From: Collinsella sp.
GTDB lineage: Bacteria > Actinomycetota > Coriobacteriia > Coriobacteriales > Coriobacteriaceae
NCBI GenBank assembly: GCA_019414545.1
Contig: DXLV01000067.1
Location: forward strand, 1-5,390
DNA length: 5,390 nt
Reading direction: 5' to 3'
Of the stretch, positions 1-5,032 are shown one piece after another. Positions within the stretch are counted from its first letter, which is position 1. Every line of letters starts with the position of its first letter. A program made the position numbers and the translations under genes. The notes beneath the pieces were generated by a model. The model worked only from the letters and a program-made list of their open reading frames with translations. It searched no databases and was not told the DNA's origin.

Positions 1-444
1 CTCCTCGTACCAGCCTTCACGCTCGTAAGCGCGATCGCGACCCTGCGGAAGATGCAGAATGTGCGTGCGCTTGAGCTCGTTGAGTAGCTCGTACATCTTC
101 TTCTTGCCGTCGCAGGTGGTCTCACCGATGATCATGTCGCTAAAGTACGTAAACGGACACTTTTGCGAATAGGCAAAACCATACGTAGACTTGACGAGCG
201 GGCACAGGTTTGCCGGCAACACCTTCTCGGCCTCGGGAATCACCTCGTCGGACGTACCACACAGAGCCACGTTCGAGGCGCCCGCGGCATCGATAATCTC
301 GAGCGGCGTATAGCTGCACAAAAAGCCGACCAGGCGATTACCCGCCTGCTTATAATCCTTGACGCGAATAAACGCCGCCTTGCGCTGCTCGTTGAACTCC
401 TCAAACGTGCTGGGCAACTTGACCTCTTCGATTGCTTCAGCCAT
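1..444 (-). CDS. Double-cubane-cluster anaerobic reductase / 2-hydroxyacyl-CoA dehydratase-family protein (YjiM-like), N-terminal part
   Basis: The first 148 codons of a gene that leaves the window on the left. The translation begins MAEAIEEVKLPSTFEEFNEQ and carries the run CPLVKSTYGFAYSQKCPF (residues 81-98), then YFSDMIIGETTCDGKKKMYE (100-119). This block is typical of E. coli YjiM and of the double-cubane-cluster proteins related to the D component of 2-hydroxyacyl-CoA dehydratases. Cysteines at 43, 62, 81, 96 and 111 are visible; in the family several conserved cysteines hold an iron-sulfur cluster that takes part in low-potential electron transfer to a substrate. Relatives are usually about 380-430 residues, so roughly a third is seen here. 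The ATG at 444 is chosen because an AGGGG SD sits 7 bases upstream (452-456) and the homologous sequence begins just after it. The substrate cannot be told from this fragment, and the partner activator ATPase, if present, lies outside the window. The family call is firm; any exact reaction would be a guess. Confidence 0.88.
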   Translation of the reverse strand, partial: MAEAIEEVKLPSTFEEFNEQRKAAFIRVKDYKQAGNRLVGFLCSYTPLEIIDAAGASNVALCGTSDEVIPEAEKVLPANLCPLVKSTYGFAYSQKCPFTYFSDMIIGETTCDGKKKMYELLNELKRTHILHLPQGRDRAYEREGWYEE

Positions 445-530
445 GACGGTTCCCCTCTCGAACCAAAAACGGATAACAGCGGTATCGATGCACGACGGAC
501 GGCGATTGCCCGACCGTGCTCAAACCCGGA

Positions 531-536
531 ATTTTA
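531..536 (-). promoter_or_regulatory. Possible -10 box for the double-cubane protein gene
   Basis: TAAAAT on the minus strand, about 87 bases before the ATG at 444. No good -35 hexamer lies 16-18 bases upstream; the best is a weak TCGACC at a 15-base spacing. It is the most promoter-like hexamer close to the gene, but transcription could equally start further upstream, before the small ORF at 604-672. Confidence 0.2.
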
Positions 537-603
537 GGGAACCTGCTTTGCGGTCGATTATTTAGTTGTGCGTCGTCTCTCCCGGAGCCGTGGACATACC
601 TGC

Positions 604-672
604 TCATATGCGACTCCGAGCCATATACAGGGCGCGCGCGGCAACGCGGCGAATATATGTCGTCTGCGACAT
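604..672 (-). CDS. Possible small ORF (22 aa), leader peptide or small protein
   Basis: A 22-codon reading frame, MSQTTYIRRVAARALYMARS followed by Arg-Ile and TGA. It is basic (five arginines) with no acidic residues. The support is the ribosome site: AAAGGAGG at 681-688 lies 8 bases from the ATG at 672, a near-perfect SD at ideal spacing in an otherwise non-coding stretch. A hairpin at 657-672 covers the start codon, so translation could be switched by RNA structure. It lies 159 bases upstream of the double-cubane protein gene on the same strand and could be a leader of that transcript. I recognise no family, and arginine and alanine richness is also what random GC-rich DNA gives. A chance SD or the remnant of a decayed gene remains possible. 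Confidence 0.3.
   Translation of the reverse strand: MSQTTYIRRVAARALYMARSRI
657..672 (-). repeat. Inverted repeat over the start codon of the small ORF
   Basis: Perfect 6-bp arms ATGTCG and CGACAT separated by a 4-base spacer. On the minus strand the first arm begins with the ATG of the 22-codon ORF, so a folded transcript would hide that start codon. The stem is short and may be weak by itself. Confidence 0.35.
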
Positions 673-691
673 GTGCGCACCCTCCTTTACA

Positions 692-705
692 AGTTGAGGT
701 CAACT
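692..705. promoter_or_regulatory. Palindrome AGTTGA-GG-TCAACT, possible regulator site
   Basis: A perfect dyad with 6-bp arms and a 2-base centre, just upstream of the AAAGGAGG SD of the small ORF. On the minus strand it reads TATAGTTGACCTCAACTTG, which resembles one half of the TTGACCTCAA-type operators seen in promoters controlled by MerR-family regulators. The matching second half (TTGAGGT) is not present. No convincing -10 box follows at the right distance, so a protein-binding role is only suggested. Confidence 0.25.
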
Positions 706-826
706 ATATCAACGGTCATCGACCATGCGAACACCATTGACATTCGTACGACAGCGTCGTGTGCCGTCGTTTAATAAATTATTTTCTTGATTGATAAGAG
801 TTTGTCATTCCTCATTCGGCGAACGG

Positions 827-864
827 CAAAAACAAAGCCGCCGAGGCTTATATTCCCCGACGGC
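827..864 (-). terminator. Intrinsic terminator of modABC
   Basis: On the minus strand a 10-bp stem, GCCGTCGGGG paired with CCTCGGCGGC (two G-T wobbles), closes an 8-base loop AATATAAG. It is followed directly by TTTGTTTTT. It begins 11 bases after the modC stop codon and marks the end of the modABC transcript. The plus-strand side lacks a T-run, so it works in one direction. Confidence 0.9.
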
Positions 865-875
865 ATTACCCGGCG

Positions 876-1946
876 CTATCGACAAACCAAATGGATCCTG
901 CTGGCATCAAAATGCATGCGCAGCGTCTCGCCTGCTTGCGGCAGCTCGTCGACAGGCATACCCACTTTGTTGACCTTCCACTGCAGGCGCGTCGGCGCAT
1001 CGGCACGTGGCACATCCAGCAGCACCAGGCGCTCAAAACGTGAATCGCTCACACGGGCCACGTGCAGGTCGTAGCTGTTGCGACCCCGCTCAGCACGGTT
1101 GTCCACATGGAAGTAGCTCGCACGAATACCCAGGTACGCCACGTTATCGGGAACCTCACAGCCCACGTTGAAGGTCATGCCCCAATCGAGCGCCTCAACT
1201 TCTTGGGGCCCGATCTTGCGCGCGCGGCTCGTATTCTTGCAGCCCGTCAGGCGCAGCGCAGCCAAGGTTTGCGGCCGGCGGACCACGTCCTCGACGGAGC
1301 CGATCTCCTCCATATGCCCGTCGTGCATCACACAAATGCGCCGGCACAGGCGGCACGCTTCGTCGATGTCGTGACTCACGTAGAGCACGGTGCGGTTGCA
1401 CGCATCGAACAGGTCGAGCATGTTCTGCTCGAGCGCGCTCTTAAGATAGGAATCGAGCGCGCTCATGGGCTCGTCGAACATAAAAATGCCCGGATGCGCC
1501 GCCACCATGCGGGCAAGCGCCACGCGTTGCTGCTGACCGCCCGAGAGACGCGCGGGATAGCGGTCGGCAAAGTCGGCCAGGCCAAAGATGCTCAGATAGC
1601 ACTCGGCAAGCTTTTTGCGCGCGGCGGCGTCACCCGCGTCCTTTACACCGGCGCATACGTTATCGGCCACCGTCATGTTGGGAAACAGCTGATAGTTTTG
1701 GAACAGCAGGGCGCATTTTCGCTCCTGGGGCGATAGGTTGATGCCCGCGGCCGAGTCAAAAAAGGTCACGCCGTTGACGACGATCTTGCCCTCGTCGGGC
1801 GTCTCCACACCGGCAATGCAGCGCAGTGTGCAGCTCTTGCCGCAACCCGAGGCGCCCAGCAGCGCCACGCGCTCCTCGCCGGCCTCAAGCTGCATGTCGA
1901 GCACAAACCCGGGATAACGTTTCTTAATATCCAAAACGAGCGACAT
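876..1946 (-). CDS. modC: Molybdate ABC transporter ATP-binding protein ModC
   Basis: The cytoplasmic ATPase that powers molybdate (or tungstate) import through ModB; 356 residues, the normal ModC length. All ABC ATPase motifs are intact: Walker A GASGCGKS (31-38), Q-loop glutamine 83 in LLFQNYQLFPNMTV, signature LSGGQQQR (134-141), Walker B IFMFDEP (154-160) with catalytic Glu159, D-loop SALD, and switch His192 in VSHDIDEA. The C-terminal 120 residues, opening with GCKNTSRA (235-242), match the position of the regulatory TOBE/Mop-type domain of ModC proteins, but are divergent enough that its oxyanion-binding ability is uncertain. It has 13 cysteines, three clustered at 198, 201 and 205. The ATG lies 3 bases after the modB stop, with a GGGAGG SD inside the end of modB (1957-1962), so translation is probably coupled. 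The intrinsic terminator follows directly. Confidence 0.93.
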   Translation of the reverse strand: MSLVLDIKKRYPGFVLDMQLEAGEERVALLGASGCGKSCTLRCIAGVETPDEGKIVVNGVTFFDSAAGINLSPQERKCALLFQNYQLFPNMTVADNVCAGVKDAGDAAARKKLAECYLSIFGLADFADRYPARLSGGQQQRVALARMVAAHPGIFMFDEPMSALDSYLKSALEQNMLDLFDACNRTVLYVSHDIDEACRLCRRICVMHDGHMEEIGSVEDVVRRPQTLAALRLTGCKNTSRARKIGPQEVEALDWGMTFNVGCEVPDNVAYLGIRASYFHVDNRAERGRNSYDLHVARVSDSRFERLVLLDVPRADAPTRLQWKVNKVGMPVDELPQAGETLRMHFDASRIHLVCR

Positions 1947-1949
1947 GGC

Positions 1950-3392
1950 TTATCGACCTCCCTTTGCGACCGCGCCATCGCGCATAAGCTCGGCCAGCGC
2001 CTCGCGATCGATACGCAAGGCATCACCGCCCACCGGGTCAAGCGAATCGCCCTGTCCGGCGAACTCTTTGGCCTGCTTGCGCTCCGCACGGGAAAGGCCC
2101 CGCTCGCGATACTTTTGAGAATGCGCCGTGTACATGTTGATGAATAGGATGACCAGGAAGCTGAACGCTATTACGACCACGACCCAAAAGAGAGCCACCG
2201 ACGTATTGCCGCCCATCCACTCAAAGTAAATCGCAATGGGAATGGTCTGCGTAATGCCGGCGTAGTTGCCCGCAAAGAACAGCGTGCAGCCAAACTCGCC
2301 CATCGCGCGAGCGAAGGCGAGCACCGTGCCCGCCGCGATTGAGGGCCAGCCGAGCGGCATCATGAGCTTGGCAAAGATGCGACGTTCGGACCACCCCAAG
2401 GTTCGCGCGGCGTCGAGCATCTGCGTGTCGAGGCTCTCGAAGGCTCCGAGCGCCGTGCGGTAGACCAGCGGAAACGACACAACGACAGCCGAAATGACCG
2501 CCGCGGGCCAGGTAAAGACGATCGAGATGCCGTGCGCGATGAGCCATTGGCCCACCCCGGTCGAGCGGCCAAACAGCATGAGGAGCAGAAAGCCGCAGAC
2601 CGTGGGCGGCAGCACCATAGGAATCGTAAAGACCGAATCGAGCAGGCCCTTGATGCGACTCGAGGTACCCATAGTCTTCCACGCGGCAAACAGGCCCAGT
2701 GCAAAGGCAATCACCAGGGCAAGGCCGCTCGTTTTGATAGACACCCAAAACGGGCGATAGTCGATGTCGCCCAAAAAGGAGGCCAGAGAGGTCAAGGGCC
2801 TCTGCTCATCCCGCAACACGACAGACGATGCCTCTACCATTTGAGCGCTATCAAGCCAACGCGCGCCGCCCTTGGCATCACCCGAGGCCGATGCAATCAC
2901 CACATAGCGGTCCCCATCCGCACCGCGCTCGTCAAAGTCATAGGTATACCCGCCGGCATCAAACGTTGTTTCCGCCGTAACATACCAAGGAAGATCAACG
3001 TCCCCTAGCTGCGCACCTCCCATGGAGTTTGCGCTGTCGAGCTCGCAGACGAGGGCCTTGAGACCCGATACGCACTCGTTGTCCTGCGGATCCAATCCAA
3101 ACTTCTCGACCGCCTTGGGCGATATCCACACCACAACGCGATCGGCAGCAGGCACCACTACAAGGTCCACGTCCTCGTCAACAGGAAACCGGTAGCCCTC
3201 AGGCTGGCCCTCCATGGCACGAGCGGTCCCCTTGGCCAACCGCTCAAAACCCTCGATCCCATAGGAAAGCCCATGAGCGGTCGCAGCAACCTGGGCCCCG
3301 TCCTCAGCGTCCCCAGCAAACGCAAATCCCGGCACCCAGCAAAGCGCGAAGGTCAAAGCACAGGCGACAAGCATGCGGAATCTATTAAGCAC
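1950..3392 (-). CDS. modB: Molybdate ABC transporter permease ModB with a large extracytoplasmic N-terminal extension
   Basis: The membrane channel of the molybdate importer. The permease core spans about 217-420: helices near 217-238, 253-275, 287-310, 352-372 and 399-420, with TIPMVLPPTVCGFLLLMLFG (256-275) and the cytoplasmic EAA loop DAARTLGWSERRIFAKLMMP (327-346) that docks on ModC. At 480 residues it is about twice the usual 220-280. Residues 1-26 form a signal-like segment (basic start, hydrophobic core, AFA-GD), either cleaved or kept as an anchor helix. About 190 residues (27-215) follow that I cannot assign; they contain two cysteines (107 and 116) that could form a disulfide. A charged tail of about 60 residues (421-480) trails the last helix. 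The GTG start at 3392 is chosen for its GGAG SD at 6-base spacing and because it begins the signal segment. The ATG at 3374 and the GTG at 3461 are alternatives. It lies 68 bases after modA and 3 before modC. Confidence 0.9.
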   Translation of the reverse strand: MLNRFRMLVACALTFALCWVPGFAFAGDAEDGAQVAATAHGLSYGIEGFERLAKGTARAMEGQPEGYRFPVDEDVDLVVVPAADRVVVWISPKAVEKFGLDPQDNECVSGLKALVCELDSANSMGGAQLGDVDLPWYVTAETTFDAGGYTYDFDERGADGDRYVVIASASGDAKGGARWLDSAQMVEASSVVLRDEQRPLTSLASFLGDIDYRPFWVSIKTSGLALVIAFALGLFAAWKTMGTSSRIKGLLDSVFTIPMVLPPTVCGFLLLMLFGRSTGVGQWLIAHGISIVFTWPAAVISAVVVSFPLVYRTALGAFESLDTQMLDAARTLGWSERRIFAKLMMPLGWPSIAAGTVLAFARAMGEFGCTLFFAGNYAGITQTIPIAIYFEWMGGNTSVALFWVVVVIAFSFLVILFINMYTAHSQKYRERGLSRAERKQAKEFAGQGDSLDPVGGDALRIDREALAELMRDGAVAKGGR

Positions 3393-3398
3393 GAAAAG

Positions 3399-3402
3399 CT
3401 CC
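3399..3402 (-). promoter_or_regulatory. SD deciding the modB start
   Basis: GGAG lies 6 bases before the GTG at 3392. The open frame continues up to a GTG at 3461 that overlaps the modA stop (TAGTG), but that codon has no SD and would put 23 extra residues before the signal segment. The 68 bases between modA and modB contain no terminator, so the two are likely co-transcribed. Confidence 0.5.
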
Positions 3403-3460
3403 AAGCGAATACAAGGACGGAGTGAAACACAAAACGATGGAATTATCGCGCCAAGCCGCA

Positions 3461-4336
3461 CTACGCGGAAAGCTCAAAGCCGTACTTAGCCCAAATCTTC
3501 TGAGCCTTCTTGTTGGACAGGCAAAAGTCGATGAACGCCTTAGCCTCGTCGGCATGCTCGGAGCTATCGGCGACAGCACCGGGATACACGATGGGCTTGT
3601 GCGAATCCTCGGGGCACACGAAGGCCTCCTCGATGCCGTCGTAGCGGAAGATATCGGAGCTGTAGACAAAACCGGCTACGCAGTCGCCTGTGGACACATA
3701 GGCGGCAGCGGTACCAACTTTGTCGGCCAGCGCTTCCTTGTCGGCGATCTCGGGAGCATACTCGCCGTCGTCGCCCTCGGTGCCGGTGTAGAGGCCTACG
3801 GAAGCCAACGCCTGGTTGGCGTACTTGCCGGCGGGGACGGTCTTGGCGTCGCCAATGGCGATCTTGCCGTCCAGATTCGCGACGTCGGCGATGGCCTCGA
3901 TCTTGGTGTCGGAGCCCTCAGCACGAATGATCACGAGGTCGTTGACGAACATATCCTCACGCGTGTCGGCATCGACGAGCTCAGCGACCTCGGCGTCGTC
4001 CATGGTGCCCTTGGAAGCGGTGATGAGCACATCGACCGTGGCGCCGGCGCGCATCTGCTCGACGAGGTCGCCGGAGGCCTTAAACTGCGTGTCGGCAAAG
4101 GTGGTGCCGGTCTGGTCGGTGTAGAGCTCTTGGACCTCGGGCAGGGCCTTCTCGAGCGAGTTGGCAGCAAAGACCTGAAGCTCGACGGTTTCCTTCTTGG
4201 AAGAGGCCTTGGCGGAGCCGGCATCGGAGCCAGTCGACTCAGGCGCCTTTTTGCCGGAGCAGCCGGCAAGGCCAAGGCCGGCAGCGGCGACAGCAGAAAG
4301 TGAGACGAATCCGCGGCGAGAAACCATATCGAACAT
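3461..4336 (-). CDS. modA: Molybdate-binding lipoprotein ModA
   Basis: The extracellular solute-binding protein that captures molybdate (perhaps tungstate) and delivers it to ModB; 291 residues, somewhat above the usual 250 because of a Ser/Ala/Lys-rich linker (about 27-49). The N-terminus combines a twin-arginine-like motif SRRGFVS (6-12), a hydrophobic stretch and a lipobox LAGC (23-26), predicting a lipid-anchored protein at Cys26, possibly exported folded by Tat. ModA hallmarks follow in order: FAANSLEKAL (56-65), KASGDLVEQMRAGATVDVLI (86-105), KIAIGDAKTVPAGKYANQAL (158-177), AGFVYSSD (221-228), YPGAV (251-255) and AKAFIDFCLS (265-274). The ATG at 4336 is chosen because the AAAGGG SD (4343-4348) lies 6 bases away. 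A TTG at 4342 directly abuts that SD, and the ATG at 4327 lies too far from it. First gene of the modABC unit, with its own promoter. Confidence 0.95.
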   Translation of the reverse strand: MFDMVSRRGFVSLSAVAAAGLGLAGCSGKKAPESTGSDAGSAKASSKKETVELQVFAANSLEKALPEVQELYTDQTGTTFADTQFKASGDLVEQMRAGATVDVLITASKGTMDDAEVAELVDADTREDMFVNDLVIIRAEGSDTKIEAIADVANLDGKIAIGDAKTVPAGKYANQALASVGLYTGTEGDDGEYAPEIADKEALADKVGTAAAYVSTGDCVAGFVYSSDIFRYDGIEEAFVCPEDSHKPIVYPGAVADSSEHADEAKAFIDFCLSNKKAQKIWAKYGFELSA

Positions 4337-4358
4337 GTTCAACCCTTTCGGACCTTGT

Positions 4359-4380
4359 GCCCGGGTACCTCACCGCGGGC
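4359..4380 (-). promoter_or_regulatory. Leader hairpin in the modA 5' untranslated region
   Basis: On the minus strand GCCCG pairs with CGGGC and GGT with ACC around a bulged C, giving 8 bp with a 5-base loop. It lies between the predicted transcript start (about 4390) and the modA SD at 4343-4348. No T-run follows, so it is not a terminator. It may stabilise the transcript or affect translation; I do not recognise a riboswitch. Confidence 0.35.
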
Positions 4381-4396
4381 TTTATTCTGTAATTAG

Positions 4397-4402
4397 ATTA
4401 TA
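4397..4402 (-). promoter_or_regulatory. modABC promoter, -10 box
   Basis: A perfect TATAAT on the minus strand, about 60 bases upstream of the modA ATG; transcription would start near 4390. The -35 position 17 bases upstream (about 4420-4425, CATAAT) is a poor match to TTGACA and is overlapped by a dyad. A weak -35 with a strong -10 suits a promoter that is tuned by a regulator. Confidence 0.6.
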
Positions 4403-4411
4403 CTTCGGCGC

Positions 4412-4426
4412 GAATAATGATTATGA
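4412..4426. promoter_or_regulatory. Fur-like 7-1-7 dyad over the modA -35 region
   Basis: GAATAAT-G-ATTATGA agrees at 11 of 14 fixed positions with the Fur-type consensus TGATAAT-N-ATTATCA, and its core ATAAT-G-ATTAT is a perfect palindrome. It sits on the -35 position of the predicted modA promoter, where a bound protein would block RNA polymerase. AT-rich dyads arise by chance, and a ModE or other regulator cannot be excluded. Confidence 0.35.
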
Positions 4427-4447
4427 GAAATAATTCTCGTCTGAGAA
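4425..4447. promoter_or_regulatory. Triple alternating repeat GAGAA / TTCTC / GAGAA, probable operator
   Basis: Three 5-base units of alternating orientation at 4425-4429, 4434-4438 and 4443-4447, with 4-base spacers, so start-to-start distances are a constant 9 bases. The right-hand pair extends to perfect 6-bp arms ATTCTC and GAGAAT. The array adjoins the Fur-like dyad and lies just upstream of the -35 position. Its regular spacing suggests a binding site for a dimeric regulator, perhaps bound in tandem. The regulator is not encoded in this window. Confidence 0.4.
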
Positions 4448-4456
4448 TATAGTTTC

Positions 4457-4466
4457 AGGCATGCCT
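4457..4466. repeat. Perfect 10-bp palindrome AGGCATGCCT
   Basis: A short self-complementary sequence between the mogA terminator and the modA operator region, about 55 bases upstream of the predicted -10 box. It could be a distal regulator site; nothing else supports that. Confidence 0.2.
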
Positions 4467-4490
4467 ACAGAATGCCGTCCCCTTGGGCGC

Positions 4491-4527
4491 AAATAAAAGG
4501 CGGAGCAGCCGTTCAGGTCGCTCCACC
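4491..4527 (-). terminator. Intrinsic terminator of moeA-mogA
   Basis: On the minus strand GGTGGAGCGACC pairs with GGCTGCTCCGCC (one mismatch, two G-T wobbles) around the loop TGAAC, followed at once by TTTTATTT. It starts 13 bases after the mogA stop codon. It separates the cofactor genes from modABC, which therefore needs its own promoter. Confidence 0.88.
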
Positions 4528-4540
4528 GCAGGTAAACCGC

Positions 4541-5020
4541 TTAGTTGGTATGTCCGCCGCCCGCTGTCATCTGAGCCGCATGCTCCAGCTGATCGCTCAC
4601 GGCCTCCCAGCTTTCGCGGGCGGCCTTCGTAGAACCGGGAAAGTTTACGACAAGTGTATGGCCTCGTTGCATGCAAATAGCGCGCGAGAGCATGGCGCGG
4701 CGCGTCTTGGTCATCGAGTACGCGCGAATCGCCTCGGCAATACCCGGCACATCGCGGTCACAGACGGTACGCGTCGCCTCGGGTGTCACGTCGCGCATCG
4801 AAAGCCCCGTGCCGCCGCAGGTGAGCACGACATTGGCGTGGCACTCATCGGCAGCTTCCACAATGGCATCACCAATCTCGCTGACGTCATCACGCACGAC
4901 CACATGCGAGGCGACCGTCCATCCCTGCGCCTCGATAAGCTCCTCGAGTGCGGCACCGGCCTCGTCCTGGGCAAGGTTCCGCGTATCCGAACACGTCACG
5001 ATCGATATCTTCAGCTCCAT
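4541..5020 (-). CDS. mogA: Molybdopterin adenylyltransferase MogA/MoaB-family protein
   Basis: A cytoplasmic enzyme of molybdenum cofactor synthesis that activates molybdopterin by transfer of AMP from ATP, making adenylyl-molybdopterin for MoeA. It has 159 residues, normal for the family. Visible hallmarks are the N-terminal strand ISIVTCSDTR (5-14), the nucleotide-binding segment LTCGGTGLSMRDVTPEA (66-82) with GGTG and the conserved Asp77 and Glu81, the NFPGS loop (126-130), and a C-terminal AGGGH typical of the MogA/MoaB group. The usual N-terminal Asp-x-Ser-Gly appears as DEAG (19-22). The ATG at 5020 has an AGGAGG SD at 6-base spacing; longer starts up to 5113 would run into moeA and have no such support. 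It lies 10 bases after moeA and is clearly co-transcribed. MogA and MoaB cannot be told apart by sequence alone, but pairing with moeA favours the MogA role. Confidence 0.92.
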   Translation of the reverse strand: MELKISIVTCSDTRNLAQDEAGAALEELIEAQGWTVASHVVVRDDVSEIGDAIVEAADECHANVVLTCGGTGLSMRDVTPEATRTVCDRDVPGIAEAIRAYSMTKTRRAMLSRAICMQRGHTLVVNFPGSTKAARESWEAVSDQLEHAAQMTAGGGHTN

Positions 5021-5026
5021 AGCATT

Positions 5027-5032
5027 CCTCCT
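5027..5032 (-). promoter_or_regulatory. SD of mogA overlapping the moeA stop codon
   Basis: AGGAGG begins within the TAG stop of moeA (5031-5033) and lies 6 bases before the mogA ATG. This arrangement lets ribosomes finishing moeA restart on mogA, and it settles the mogA start. Confidence 0.7.

Larger units (their letters stand above)
445..826. other. Gene-poor intergenic region between the mod terminator and the double-cubane protein gene
   Basis: A stretch of 382 bp with no convincing long gene on either strand. The part nearest the mod terminator (about 770-800) is AT-rich, the usual look of an upstream promoter region. The middle holds the palindrome, SD, hairpin and small ORF listed separately. 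The part next to the gene holds a weak -10-like hexamer and the SD of the double-cubane protein. A second dyad, ACGAC-GCT-GTCGT, lies near 749-761. The long untranslated stretch leaves room for a regulatory leader or small RNA, but I recognise no riboswitch class. Confidence 0.5.

Noticed and set aside
437..703. An 88-codon minus-strand frame from a TTG start in the left intergenic region
   Set aside because: Its start has no SD of its own, its composition looks random, and it ends inside the double-cubane protein gene. The 22-codon ORF in another frame has the better ribosome site.
1062..1736. A 224-codon open frame on the plus strand opposite modC
   Set aside because: It is antisense to conserved ModC motifs, and its His/Ala/Arg-rich product looks like a shadow of GC-rich coding DNA.
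3393..3461. The modB start at the GTG overlapping the modA stop (TAGTG)
   Set aside because: Although stop-start overlap is common in operons, there is no SD before it and it would add 23 residues ahead of the signal segment. The GTG at 3392 has GGAG 6 bases upstream.
3422..4303. A 293-codon open frame on the plus strand opposite modA
   Set aside because: It mirrors the modA frame codon for codon, has a repetitive Gly/Val/Leu-rich translation and resembles no family. modA on the other strand has full family motifs.
4343..4540. Molybdenum-cofactor riboswitch upstream of modA
   Set aside because: The predicted leader is only about 55 bases with a single hairpin, too short for that riboswitch, and the larger stem at 4499-4527 is the mogA terminator.
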